Below, one piece after another: positions 1 to 8,537 of a stretch of 24,559 nucleotides of DNA. The notes below the pieces were generated by a model that saw only the letters and a program-made list of their open reading frames with translations, did no database searches and was not told the DNA's origin. The translations under genes were made by a program, and so were the position numbers. This stretch comes from an uncultured Prevotella sp. Its GTDB lineage: Bacteria > Bacteroidota > Bacteroidia > Bacteroidales > Bacteroidaceae. Numbering within the stretch: the first letter of the stretch is position 1; every line of letters starts with the position of its first letter. Location: the NCBI GenBank assembly GCA_900541575.1, contig UQKO01000039.1, positions 1 through 24,559 of the forward strand. Reading direction: 5' to 3'.

Positions 1-132
1 GTAGCTTTACCACTGCCGTCCGGTAGCTTTACCACTGCCGTCCGGTAGCTCTACCACTGCCGTCCGGTAGCTTTACCACTGCCGTCCGGTAGCTTTACCA
101 CTGCCGTCCGGTAGCTCTACCGCTGCCGTCCG
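1..132. repeat. 22-bp tandem repeat, six copies, cut by window edge
   Basis: Six head-to-tail copies of a 22-base unit (GTAGCTTTACC followed by ACTGCCGTCCG) run without spacers. Copies 3 and 6 have CTCTACC instead of CTTTACC, and copy 6 has one further A-to-G change. The array may extend beyond the left edge. The degenerate start of a seventh copy (GTAG) follows at 133. The unit is not a multiple of three and each strand meets stops within about three copies, so it does not encode a repeat protein. It looks like a minisatellite (VNTR) in an intergenic stretch. Confidence 0.95.
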
Positions 133-809
133 GTAGAGCGTACACCGCCCAGTGAACGACGGTAAAGTCTTCAAATAGAAATGGAATGGCCTAGGTTTAA
201 GCTTGATAATGACGAAGTTCGGGACACTCCGTCGCTGCTTATGCATTCCTCTGTTCACAAATGAGTATTTTCTATTTACGCAGAGAAATGAATTTGCATG
301 TACCGAAGAAAGACATTTTTACCCAGTGTCGGAGGGGGAGAAGAAGAAATAAAAGGACGGGTTGGAAGCCCATGAAATATGTTGACTTTCAGATATTCCT
401 TTAAAGAAAACGATTACTCAAATAGCTGAAATGAGGGTGGTAAAACTTCAGTGAGATAAGTTGAATTTTCTTCGTCCTTACTTTTGTTTGTACTCGTCCG
501 TCACACTCACGATACACTCTCAAGTCTAGAAACGTATTCCATGGAACAAAAGTAATTATCCCCCTATGCAGAATTGAAGTGACCCCCAAAAGTTAGACAC
601 AAAACTTTTGGGGGTCACTTCAATTCTGCAGGGGGGATAATGATTCTATAATCCACTTACCCGAAAATAGGGTAGTGCAAGCAGTATAGAATAATCGCCT
701 TAAAATCGTCTGCGGCACGTGTACGTGTGTGCGTATGAGAGAATCTCATCTATAATACATCAAGGCAATCATCCTGTTTCGGGAGCCTTTGGTGGGGCTT
801 CCTTTGTAC
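133..809. other. Gene-poor stretch downstream of cysS
   Basis: No convincing gene was found here. Two short minus-strand reading frames exist (61 codons at 73-258 and 62 codons at 401-589). The first runs into the tandem repeat and the second begins inside the inverted repeat at 555-641; neither has a recognised domain or promoter. Apart from the inverted repeat, nothing structured was recognised. No clear intrinsic terminator for cysS was seen. Confidence 0.6.
555..641. repeat. Long near-perfect inverted repeat, MITE-like or IS-end remnant
   Basis: The left arm 555-594 and right arm 603-641 are reverse complements except for one mismatch and one extra base, around an 8-base loop. The inner part of each arm contains TGACCCCCAAAAGTT, followed on the left by AGACAC. 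From memory this resembles the termini of IS3-family (IS150-group) elements of Bacteroidales, facing inward as if the interior had been deleted. As RNA it would fold into a very stable hairpin, so it could also work as a terminator. No obvious target duplication is visible next to the arms. The inverted repeat is certain; the IS origin is inferred. Confidence 0.85.
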
Positions 810-2297
810 TTACTTATTGAGTTTCCATGTAGCGCCATCCTTGGTGTCCTTCACTTCAAAACCGAAGGAAGCCAATTCATCGCGTATTTGATCACTCGTA
901 GCCCAGTCTTTGGTAGCCTTGGCTTTGGCACGGAGTTCGAGCAAGAGGTCGATAGCGTGGCCATAAGCCTCTTCGCGCTGCGCATTGCCTCCTGCGGCTT
1001 CGCTCTTCAGACCGAGAATGTCGAACACGAAAGTGTTGACTACCTTCTTTAGAGCTTCCAATCCTGCGGGAGTAATCGTCTGCTGCTTGTCGACCAACTG
1101 ATTGATTACGCGAGCAGCATCGAAAAGGTGGCTGATGACGATGGGCGAGTTGAAGTCGTCGTCCATAGCTTCATAGCATTTTGTGCTCACTTCTTCGGCA
1201 TAGGCTTCGGTGAGTGTGCCATTCTCGGTAGGCTCAATGCGGTCGAGCTGAGCTACGGCATCCATTAAGCGGTCGAAGCCCTTCTTTGAAGCTTGTAGCG
1301 CCTCGTTGGAGAAGTCTACCGTAGAACGATACTGTGCCTGCAGGATGAAGAAGCGAATCGTCATGGGCGAATAGGGCTGCGTGAGCAAGGGGTGCGAACC
1401 GGTGAAGAATTGGTCGAGTGTGATGAAGTTGTTGTAGCTCTTGCCCATTTTCTTGCCGGCTATGGTAATCATGTTGTTGTGCATCCAGTACTTCACCATC
1501 TGATCGCCCTGTGAAGCCACGGCCTGTGCTATTTCACACTCGTGGTGGGGAAAAACAAGATCCATGCCTCCTCCGTGTATGTCGAAGTGAGCACCCAAAT
1601 ATTTGCGTCCCATGGCGGTACATTCACAATGCCAACCAGGGAAACCCTCGCTCCAGGGCGAAGGCCAACGCATGATGTGCTCTGGCTGAGCCTTTTTCCA
1701 TAAGGCAAAGTCCACTTGGTGGTGCTTCTCACCTACGCCATCGAGTTCGCGGCTAGCATCGTGCACATCCTCAAGGTTACGGCCTGAAAGAATGCCATAT
1801 TTATGGTCCTTATTATACTTTACAACGTCGAAATAGACAGAGCCGTTCGATTCGTAAGCATAGCCATTGTCGAGAATTTGCTGCACGAGTTGTTCTTGCT
1901 CAATGATATGACCTGTGGCGTGCGGTTCGATGCTGGGGGGAAGCACGTTGAGCTTGGCCATAGCAGCATTGAAGCGATTGGTATAGTATTGTGCCACTTC
2001 CATTGGCTCAAGCTGTTCGAGGCGAGCTTTCTTGGCAATCTTGTCCTCTCCCTCGTCGGCATCGTGTTCCAAATGGCCTACATCCGTGATGTTGCGCACA
2101 TAGCGCACTTTATAGCCAAGATGCTTGAGGTAGCGAAATACGAGGTCGAAAGTGATGGCTGGACGGGCATGACCGAGATGTGCATCGCCGTATACGGTAG
2201 GTCCGCATACGTACATACCTACGTGACCCGGATGGATGGGCTTGAATAGTTCTTTCTGGCGCGTCAGCGTATTGTAGAGAAAGAGAGAATGTTCCAT
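810..2297 (-). CDS. cysS: Cysteine--tRNA ligase
   Basis: This cytoplasmic class I aminoacyl-tRNA synthetase charges tRNA-Cys with cysteine. The 495-residue product has the usual family length. The HIGH signature appears as HLGH at residues 40-43. The KMSKS loop appears as KMGKS at 283-287, with Gly replacing the first Ser. Candidate zinc ligands are C31 (in YVCGPT), C224 or C226 (in WHCECT) and the HHEC motif at 251-254. The start matches the usual family N-terminus, with the catalytic CGPTVY string beginning at residue 31. A good Bacteroidota promoter lies about 200 bases upstream (2500-2530), so the mRNA has a long leader. No T-box was recognised. The gene stands alone, diverging from the lipoprotein gene at 2804. 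Confidence 0.97.
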   Translation of the reverse strand: MEHSLFLYNTLTRQKELFKPIHPGHVGMYVCGPTVYGDAHLGHARPAITFDLVFRYLKHLGYKVRYVRNITDVGHLEHDADEGEDKIAKKARLEQLEPMEVAQYYTNRFNAAMAKLNVLPPSIEPHATGHIIEQEQLVQQILDNGYAYESNGSVYFDVVKYNKDHKYGILSGRNLEDVHDASRELDGVGEKHHQVDFALWKKAQPEHIMRWPSPWSEGFPGWHCECTAMGRKYLGAHFDIHGGGMDLVFPHHECEIAQAVASQGDQMVKYWMHNNMITIAGKKMGKSYNNFITLDQFFTGSHPLLTQPYSPMTIRFFILQAQYRSTVDFSNEALQASKKGFDRLMDAVAQLDRIEPTENGTLTEAYAEEVSTKCYEAMDDDFNSPIVISHLFDAARVINQLVDKQQTITPAGLEALKKVVNTFVFDILGLKSEAAGGNAQREEAYGHAIDLLLELRAKAKATKDWATSDQIRDELASFGFEVKDTKDGATWKLNK

Positions 2298-2362
2298 AGT
2301 GTTGTGTCGTTTACGCAGTGGCAGAATCAGAATATAAGGGAATAGGTGAATGGAGCTGTGGG

Positions 2363-2379
2363 TAAATGAGGCTCATTTA
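2363..2379. promoter_or_regulatory. 17-base palindrome in the cysS leader
   Basis: TAAATGAG, then a central G, then CTCATTTA: a perfect 8+1+8 palindrome about 65-80 bases before the cysS start. It could be an operator or a small hairpin. No factor is known to me for it. Confidence 0.35.
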
Positions 2380-2499
2380 TCGTATATCGCACAAAGGCTT
2401 AATGAACAAAACAAATGATTTCTTACTTGTCAACTCTTTTAACCATGTCAGCCCGTTAACCTATCTATTCCGCCAACGGCTTTAGTTTAAAATTTGGTG

Positions 2500-2530
2500 C
2501 AAAGTTAGTGTAAACCGAGCGCAACGCAAA
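2500..2530 (-). promoter_or_regulatory. Promoter for cysS
   Basis: On the minus strand, TTTG (2527-2530) is followed after exactly 19 bases by TAACTTTG (2500-2507). This matches the Bacteroidota housekeeping sigma consensus TTTG-N19-TAnnTTTG. Transcription should begin near 2493, giving cysS a leader of about 195 nt. Confidence 0.65.
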
Positions 2531-2614
2531 GCACAAGAGAGGAAAACTTTTGCCTAACAGATAGCTATTTGTTTGCTTCGGATTAAAAAAAATAATATAA
2601 AAAGGAAAAAACCT

Positions 2615-2643
2615 TTTGTGCTTAATATTTTTTTCTACCTTTG
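2615..2643 (+). promoter_or_regulatory. Probable promoter for the 2804 lipoprotein / DUF5723 pair
   Basis: TACCTTTG at 2636-2643 matches the TAnnTTTG -7 box. TTTG at 2615-2618 could serve as the -33 box, with a slightly short 17-base spacer. The leader would be about 155 nt. Confidence 0.5.
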
Positions 2644-2803
2644 TGGCATGTAAGGGAAACTGCCCCCATTCGGTTGATTCTAAAAAAGATTGCTTTAGAT
2701 TTCCCCACACGGCAGAATTTATACCATTCCCTCTTAGAGAATTTATTACTACAACAGAACTTAAAAACTGTTACCTTAATCATTACAAAAATAACAGACG
2801 ATT

Positions 2804-4657
2804 ATGGCACATTCACTCCTCAAACATTTCTTCTTAACGGGAGCGTTGTGCGCTGGTTCTGCCTTGGTGCTGAGCAGCTGCATAGACGATTCCTACGACC
2901 TTGACAAGGTGGACCTTACCATGGGGCTAGGCAGTGACGGACTCAGCGTGACGCTTGGTAATACCGAAAAGATTCGCCTCGGCGACTTGCTCGATCTTGA
3001 TGAATCCGTGAAACTCGATGGGAAGAACACGTTCTACCTTGTGGAAGATGGTAATACAAACTTTGATGTAAAAGTGGACAAAGTACATACCAATCTCAAT
3101 AGTACCACGCTGAAGACGAACGAGAAAGTGCTCTCCTATGAGAAGGCGCGCCAACAACTTGCATCGCTAGGAATCAGCATTCCCACAGGGGGCGTGCTTC
3201 CTATTCCTGCTGGACAGAGCTTTACTTCTGGGGCAGAAGGTGATGAAAGCATTGACTTCAAAGTGAACGGTATCACGAGTATTTCTCACATAAACACACT
3301 CTACTTGCAGAGCAACAATGGGGGAATACCTAAGGTGGCGCTCTCTATTATTGAAAAACGTTCAAGCCCGAATATCAAGTTCGGAGTGAGCAAACTCGAA
3401 AATATGAGTATCACGCTGCCTGAATTTATGCACGTGACACATCTTTCGAATGGCTGGACTCGAAATGGCCGCGTGATTACCTGTGCTAGCATGGACTATC
3501 ACATGGGCACTCCCATCTGCGAAGTAACCTTCGACGAGGCCTCCCTTGATGCTACACTTGTAAATGGTGAACTTCAGCTCACCCCCGAACAACTCAATAT
3601 CCACATGAAAGGGAATGTGACCTTTAAGAGCACCGCTGCATTCAGCATGGGTGAGCACGACTATGCCGACGTAGAACTTAATATCAATATGGGAAACGAA
3701 GGTCTCGACGTATATAAGGTAAAGGGAGTATTCAATCCCGAAATCAATCCCGAAAACTCAGTAATAGATATTAAGGAGTCGTTGCCCGACTTCTTGACTG
3801 ATGATGCCGTAGTAATCAAGGCTTCCAACCCCACCATTCGCTTCGATGCAAATCTCAGTTCCATCCCCGTGGGTGTGCAGTTAGGCAATGAGTCTCAAGG
3901 CCGTCATATCGAACTTACGGCTGAGAAGGGCACAGAACAGAAAAGCGTAAATCTGCCCTACGCCACCATAGAGAATGGAAAGGTGAATACCATCTATTAC
4001 TACCAAGGATCATCGCCTTACGACCCTGCAGGACAACTCATCGCGGGCGCACAGCAGAAAGCTACTCCCAATCTGGGAACACTCATCGAAAAGCTACCCG
4101 ACCAGATTACGGTCAAGATGGACGGCCATCGCCTAGAGGTGAAAAATCAAGAATATACAGTGGAACTTGGACGCAACTACAATGCCACGGTTAACTATAA
4201 TGTGTTCGTTCCTTTCACCTTCGACAAGGGCTTCACCATCGTCTACAATGACTCCACTGATAGCATGAACGACGACCTCAAAAAGTATGCTGCCAAAGGC
4301 ATCGTAATCAAGGCCGAAGCTCAAAATGCGGTGCCCCTCGACCTCATCGTAGGTATTGAAGCAAAGGATGTGAATGGTCAGGTGATCGACGGCATCAAGT
4401 TCAACGATGTGACTGTGCCCGCAGGACCCGACACCTACGATGATCAGAATGAGCCTATTGCCACCACCGCTCCCATCACTCTGGAAGCCACGCTCGCTGA
4501 TGAGAAGTTACTCTCGAAAGTGGACAAACTCATCTTCAAGGTGCATGCCGCCGATAATGACGAACTGCAGAGCAAAACGCTCGTATCCACCCAATACTTG
4601 CGCCTTGCCAAGATTAAGCTCCGCCTCAAGGGAGGTGTAACAGCCGATTTTAATTAA
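2804..4657 (+). CDS. Large lipoprotein of unknown function
   Basis: The 617-residue product starts with a signal peptide and a lipobox, LSSC, with the lipidated Cys at residue 26, so it is an outer-membrane or surface lipoprotein. IDDSYDLDKVDL follows the Cys; such acidic stretches just after the Cys resemble the surface-export signals of Bacteroidota lipoproteins. The rest is rich in alternating polar and hydrophobic residues, as expected of a beta-rich protein, with no motif I can assign to an enzyme. The gene lies 20 bases before a DUF5723 outer-membrane protein gene in the same direction, so the two are probably co-transcribed and may act together at the outer membrane. The ATG at 2804 is chosen because it begins the signal peptide. 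The biochemical role is unknown. Confidence 0.85.
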   Translation: MAHSLLKHFFLTGALCAGSALVLSSCIDDSYDLDKVDLTMGLGSDGLSVTLGNTEKIRLGDLLDLDESVKLDGKNTFYLVEDGNTNFDVKVDKVHTNLNSTTLKTNEKVLSYEKARQQLASLGISIPTGGVLPIPAGQSFTSGAEGDESIDFKVNGITSISHINTLYLQSNNGGIPKVALSIIEKRSSPNIKFGVSKLENMSITLPEFMHVTHLSNGWTRNGRVITCASMDYHMGTPICEVTFDEASLDATLVNGELQLTPEQLNIHMKGNVTFKSTAAFSMGEHDYADVELNINMGNEGLDVYKVKGVFNPEINPENSVIDIKESLPDFLTDDAVVIKASNPTIRFDANLSSIPVGVQLGNESQGRHIELTAEKGTEQKSVNLPYATIENGKVNTIYYYQGSSPYDPAGQLIAGAQQKATPNLGTLIEKLPDQITVKMDGHRLEVKNQEYTVELGRNYNATVNYNVFVPFTFDKGFTIVYNDSTDSMNDDLKKYAAKGIVIKAEAQNAVPLDLIVGIEAKDVNGQVIDGIKFNDVTVPAGPDTYDDQNEPIATTAPITLEATLADEKLLSKVDKLIFKVHAADNDELQSKTLVSTQYLRLAKIKLRLKGGVTADFN

Positions 4658-4677
4658 CCTTCAATGCTGACTAACTT

Positions 4678-6096
4678 ATGAAACTGCATCATATACTCCC
4701 CCTTGCCGCACTGTTATCACTTCCCGCAACGGCACAGGACAATTTGCACACGAGCTATTTTATGCAATCCTCGGTGCATAAACACGAGATGAACCCTGCA
4801 CTGCTTGATACGGCCTACGTGTCAATGCCCCTCATCTTGGGCAACCTCAATGTGGGCACACAATCTAATGTGGGACTAAAAACATTCGTCTACAAACTTA
4901 ATGACGGAATGCCAGGTTATGGTCAGAATGGAAACGACTTGACCACCTTTATGAACCCTGGCGTGTCTTCAAGCGAATTTTTGGGTAAACTGAAGAATAC
5001 CAACAAGCTCGGTATCAACTTTAAGTATCAGCTCTTTGGCGTAGCATTCAAGGCTTTCAAAGGTTTGAATGTGGTGGAAATGAATCTCCGCTCGCAGACC
5101 AACGTGGCATTGCCCAAGTCGCTCTTTGAATTTATGAAGGAAGCTGGCGCAAAGACCGACTATAACATTGACAACCTCGGCTTGCGCTCTGAAAATTTCC
5201 TAGAACTCGGTTTGGGACATTCCCACAAGATTGATGAGAAATGGACCGTCGGTGGTAAGATGAAACTACTCTTCGGTTTGGCCTATGCCGATGTGTCGGC
5301 CGAAAACCTCAACCTCCATCTCGCTGAAGATATGTGGCAAATCAAAGGCGATGTGCGCGGACGCGCTTCGCTCATGAAGACGGAGTTAGAACTGAGTGAG
5401 AAAACGGAGCCCAATCCGGCTCCTGGAACCACGCCTCGTCACCGTATTCATGGCCTTGACGATTTCAAGGGAGGGCTCTCGGGCTTCGGATTGGCCTTCG
5501 ATCTCGGTGCAACCTATCAAGTAATTCCCGACTTGAAACTCAGCGCTTCTATCACCGATCTCGGCTTTATCAACTGGAAAAACATGCACCAAGTCTCTTC
5601 GGCTGGTGAGTGGACTTTTAACGGCTTCGATGAAGACGTATACGTGGCCAGCAATCGCACAGAGACCAATGAGATTGGCGATCAGTTTGAAGCTATCGGC
5701 GACGACCTTGGCGATATGTTTGCTGTATATTACGATGGCAAGAAGAGCGAGACGCGTGCTCTCTCTGCTACTATCAACCTCGGTGCAGAATATACCCTTC
5801 CTGTCTATCGCAAACTGAAGTTTGGCTTCCTTTATACTAGCCGCATGGCAGGTAAGTACGCATGGCATCAAGGTCTGTTCTCTGCCAATGTAGCCCCCAC
5901 AAAGTGGTTCGATGCTAGCTTTAGCCTCGGTGGTAATACCACAGGTTTCACTAGTGGTTTGCTCCTGAGCCTCCATGCTAAGCACTACAACATCTTCGCC
6001 GGTACTGACCACTTCTTCGGCAAACTTAGCAAGCAGGGTATTCCCCTCAAGCATGCCAATTCCAACGTGACGATCGGTATGTCGTTCCCGCTCTAA
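4678..6096 (+). CDS. DUF5723-type outer-membrane protein
   Basis: The 472-residue product has a signal peptide (about 19 residues, ending ATAQ) and then a region typical of this family: SYFMQSSVHKHEMNPAL near the mature N-terminus, and many amphipathic strands ending with an aromatic or hydrophobic tail (SNVTIGMSFPL). This fits a beta-barrel of the FadL/PorV-like class. Family assignment is by recognition of the N-terminal pattern. It follows the lipoprotein gene by 20 bases and is probably the second gene of that operon. Stem-loops at 6105-6137 and 6299-6327 lie downstream. The function is unknown; a transport or structural role in the outer membrane is a guess. Confidence 0.75.
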   Translation: MKLHHILPLAALLSLPATAQDNLHTSYFMQSSVHKHEMNPALLDTAYVSMPLILGNLNVGTQSNVGLKTFVYKLNDGMPGYGQNGNDLTTFMNPGVSSSEFLGKLKNTNKLGINFKYQLFGVAFKAFKGLNVVEMNLRSQTNVALPKSLFEFMKEAGAKTDYNIDNLGLRSENFLELGLGHSHKIDEKWTVGGKMKLLFGLAYADVSAENLNLHLAEDMWQIKGDVRGRASLMKTELELSEKTEPNPAPGTTPRHRIHGLDDFKGGLSGFGLAFDLGATYQVIPDLKLSASITDLGFINWKNMHQVSSAGEWTFNGFDEDVYVASNRTETNEIGDQFEAIGDDLGDMFAVYYDGKKSETRALSATINLGAEYTLPVYRKLKFGFLYTSRMAGKYAWHQGLFSANVAPTKWFDASFSLGGNTTGFTSGLLLSLHAKHYNIFAGTDHFFGKLSKQGIPLKHANSNVTIGMSFPL

Positions 6097-6104
6097 AAGT
6101 GAAA

Positions 6105-6137
6105 TGTGCCGAAGGGAGCAAACGTCCCTTCGGCACA
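6105..6137 (+). terminator. Stem-loop after the DUF5723 gene
   Basis: A perfect 13-bp inverted repeat (TGTGCCGAAGGGA / TCCCTTCGGCACA) with a 7-base loop begins 9 bases after the stop codon. There is no T-run after it, so it may terminate weakly or protect the mRNA 3' end. Confidence 0.6.
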
Positions 6138-6298
6138 GATACCGCTAGCCTATCGTGCAGCATCACAACTTCCCTTACGTATTTACGAAAGTGGTAGGTG
6201 CTCACAGATAGCTATTCAATGTAGAAAAAATACTTTTAGGTTTTAGTCTTAAGGATGATGGGCTAATATGTTAGCCCGTAAGTATCAAAATTGTTTTT

Positions 6299-6331
6299 TC
6301 CCTTAGATAGTACATCTATCTAAGGGATTTT
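6299..6331 (+). terminator. Stem-loop with T-run between convergent genes
   Basis: A perfect 12-bp inverted repeat (TCCCTTAGATAG / CTATCTAAGGGA) with a 5-base loop is followed by TTTT on the plus strand and preceded by TTTTT. It lies between the DUF5723 gene and the convergent gene that ends at 6340, and may serve both. Confidence 0.65.
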
Positions 6332-6339
6332 ACGTATAG

Positions 6340-7422
6340 TTATCTATGGCTAAGAGGATTATTTCGCACCCACTTTATGTAGCCTATCATGGGGTAGTGG
6401 TCAGAGAAGGGAACAGTGTTGTCTATCTTGAAGGCGAAAGGCTTGAAATGGGAGGAACAGAAGGCATGGTCAATGCGTACGTAGATAGCATCGCGATTGA
6501 AGGAACGGCCGATCCCATTCCCTGTAGCGCGGTAAGCATCTGTCAGCCGAGAACAAATTTGGTGATGAGCGTAGGAGATAGGTGTATCGTTGAAGTCGCC
6601 CATGAGAATGAGGGGCTTACCAGCAAAACTATCGATGAAGTGGGCCACAGTGTCGGCTTGCAGAGCACGCTCGATACCTCCGTTGGTAATTTTTCGCACA
6701 ATGGATAGTTTGCCGTGTACGTTATCAGCTTTTTCTGGATTTCTCACGAGCTCGTGGTAAGTGGAACGCTCTCCATCGGAAAGGTGCATAGATTCTAGAT
6801 GGACACAGATTACAATGACGGTGTCGCCCCTTTGTGGAACGACGAAGAATGCAGCGGCACCATTGCCCGCTGAGTGACAGATACGTTGTGTGCGTACAAT
6901 GGGGAAACGTGAGGCTAAGGCGAGTGCGCCTGTTCCCACTTTGACCTGTTCTAGGTGGTAGCCATAGCGTTTCATGCTGTTTTCTACGCATTGACGATTG
7001 TCTTCGGTGGCATAGAGCGTCTCTTGTAAGCAAGCTATGTCTGGGGATTGTGATGCAATGTAACGCACCACCTGAAAGTCGCGATTATTATCGTCTTTTT
7101 TCCATGCCCCATAGTTCATCGTGTTGTAGGTCATTACCTTCCATACCTGCTTGGGCGGGGGCGAGGTGAGGTTGATGGGCACATAATCACGTATGGAACT
7201 TGCAGCGCAGAGTAAGCCTACTACGGAAATCCATACCATTTTCGGCTTGAAAAGGATGCATATCACTCCCATCCCCACTACGGCTGTTGCGCAAAGCGGG
7301 AAGCACAGCCCTAGCACAGCAAAGTATTTGCCGTAGAGGGCTGGATTGATATAGATGCATGCAGCGCAGGCCCATAGGGCGAGCACTGACATCCAACTAA
7401 GGAATGAAAGGAGTTTGGTCAT
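6340..7422 (-). CDS. Membrane-anchored endonuclease/exonuclease/phosphatase-family protein
   Basis: The 360-residue product has three hydrophobic segments in the first 75 residues, then an EEP (DNase I-like) catalytic domain from about 94 to 350. Expected metal and catalytic residues are visible: N100 (MTYNTMN), E134 (CLQE), H208 (VHLES), D276 and N278 (GDFND), D318/H319 (IDHAF) and D341/H342 (FSDHYP). The catalytic domain follows the third membrane segment, so it probably lies outside the cytoplasm. The substrate could be a nucleic acid, a phosphoinositide-like lipid or another phosphodiester. Such N-terminally anchored EEP proteins are common in Bacteroidota. It lies 66 bases downstream of the rhomboid gene in the same direction, so co-transcription is likely. 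Confidence 0.88.
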   Translation of the reverse strand: MTKLLSFLSWMSVLALWACAACIYINPALYGKYFAVLGLCFPLCATAVVGMGVICILFKPKMVWISVVGLLCAASSIRDYVPINLTSPPPKQVWKVMTYNTMNYGAWKKDDNNRDFQVVRYIASQSPDIACLQETLYATEDNRQCVENSMKRYGYHLEQVKVGTGALALASRFPIVRTQRICHSAGNGAAAFFVVPQRGDTVIVICVHLESMHLSDGERSTYHELVRNPEKADNVHGKLSIVRKITNGGIERALQADTVAHFIDSFAGKPLILMGDFNDTPISYAHHQICSRLTDAYRATGNGIGRSFNRDAIYVRIDHAFCSSHFKPFAFKIDNTVPFSDHYPMIGYIKWVRNNPLSHR

Positions 7423-7488
7423 GGGTGTTTTTAGGGGAAAATCTTCTAAAAGATACTAGACTTTCTAGAAATGAGGATTCTTTTCGCA

Positions 7489-8421
7489 CTATTTCCGGCT
7501 GATGTGGAAAAGCTCACGCTTCTCATCCTCCGTCAGACTATTGTAGCCAGAACGACGCACTTTGTCGAGTAATTCGTCCATACGTGCTTCTTCGGCTTTA
7601 GAACGCATGTTGTATTCATAGTCGTCTTCGCGGCGTGCTGTGTGGTGGGCATTGCCTACAGATGAGGGGCTCTTCTTGTGAACTAAACGTTGTTTCATAC
7701 GTTCCCACCATGAGGAATGAGTGTTGCTTGCCTTTTCCCACGCATTCCAGCCCGAGTTGCGACGATTGTAGCGCTTGCGCCACCAGTGGAGCAAGGCCCA
7801 ACCAAAGAGCATACCACCGAGATGGGCAAAGTGTGCCACGTTGTCGTTGGAAGTGTAGGCAGAGATGAGTTCGATAGCTGCATATCCCGCCACGAAATAT
7901 TTCGCCTTCATTGGAATGGGCGGTATGAGAAGCATAATGCGTTCGTTGGGATAGAGCATACCGAAAGCTAGGAGCACACCATAGCAAGCCCCCGAGGCTC
8001 CGATGGTGGTCCACATGTTGAGGAATGTGCCCATGGGGATAAGGCTCGTCCCAGTGTTGACCATATCGTAGTTGTTGAGGCCTTCGATGAAGTATTCTGC
8101 CGTTTGCCATACTTCCTGACACAGACCTGCTCCCACACCACACACTAAGAAGTAGGTGAGGAAGCGCTTCATGCCCAGCGTGCGCTCTATAAGTCCGCCA
8201 AACATCCAGAGCGAGAACATATTGAAGAAAAGGTGCGTAAGGCTTCCGTGGAGAAACATATACGTGAAGAGCTGCACCACGTTGAAGCTGTCGGCCAGCA
8301 CGAAATGAAGACCAAGCCAATCTGTTAAGTCGATGCCGCGCATACGTAGGAGCGACTGAATGAGGTAGCAAGCCACGTTGATGAATAGTAGCGCCCGCGT
8401 CACGGGGGGTATCTTTTGCAT
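7489..8421 (-). CDS. Rhomboid-family intramembrane serine protease
   Basis: The 310-residue inner-membrane protein cleaves transmembrane substrates within the lipid bilayer. It has about six hydrophobic segments in the first 215 residues. The catalytic Ser is S143 in GASG (141-144), and the catalytic His is H200 in AHLGG. H63 and N67 in the HLFFNM motif match the conserved oxyanion-hole region. A polar, charged tail of about 95 residues follows the last membrane segment; its last part (residues about 280-310) resembles the C-terminal extension often seen on Bacteroidota rhomboids. The gene is 116 bases downstream of ribD, with the EEP gene 66 bases further on, all on the same strand. The natural substrate is unknown. 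Confidence 0.93.
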   Translation of the reverse strand: MQKIPPVTRALLFINVACYLIQSLLRMRGIDLTDWLGLHFVLADSFNVVQLFTYMFLHGSLTHLFFNMFSLWMFGGLIERTLGMKRFLTYFLVCGVGAGLCQEVWQTAEYFIEGLNNYDMVNTGTSLIPMGTFLNMWTTIGASGACYGVLLAFGMLYPNERIMLLIPPIPMKAKYFVAGYAAIELISAYTSNDNVAHFAHLGGMLFGWALLHWWRKRYNRRNSGWNAWEKASNTHSSWWERMKQRLVHKKSPSSVGNAHHTARREDDYEYNMRSKAEEARMDELLDKVRRSGYNSLTEDEKRELFHISRK

Positions 8422-8537
8422 AATGTATGTAGTAGATAAGAAAAAACAAATGTTTAACTTTGCACAATGTCGGTCTTAGCGTTTATCGCTTCGGGCCTTT
8501 TCCAAGCAAAGATGAAGAGATAGCAGGAAAGGTGATT

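Larger units (their letters stand above)
2298..2803. other. Divergent intergenic region, cysS / lipoprotein operon
   Basis: This 506-base region holds two diverging promoters: the cysS promoter at 2500-2530 (minus) and a weaker one at 2615-2643 (plus). The implied leaders are about 195 nt for cysS and about 155 nt for the lipoprotein gene. Inside the cysS leader is a 17-base odd palindrome (2363-2379: TAAATGAG, G, CTCATTTA). Short overlapping frames such as 2641-2904 have no coding support. No riboswitch or tRNA was recognised. Confidence 0.7.

Noticed and set aside
1..132. CRISPR-like array
   Set aside because: The repeats are directly abutting with no spacers, and no cas genes are in the window.
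73..258. 61-codon minus-strand frame running into the tandem repeat
   Set aside because: No domain or promoter; its last codons are repeat units and it ends where the repeat creates a stop. It may be a dispersed sequence companion of the repeat but is not supported as a gene.
5386..6054. 222-codon minus-strand frame inside the DUF5723 gene
   Set aside because: Antisense shadow of a well-supported membrane-protein gene; no domain recognised.
7616..8467. 283-codon minus-strand frame overlapping the rhomboid gene
   Set aside because: Same-strand out-of-frame shadow rich in Cys, His and Arg; the rhomboid frame carries all catalytic motifs.
8422..8537. Promoter-like TAACTTTG at 8455-8462 on the plus strand
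   Set aside because: No TTTG at the right distance and no plus-strand gene follows; it would run antisense into ribD.
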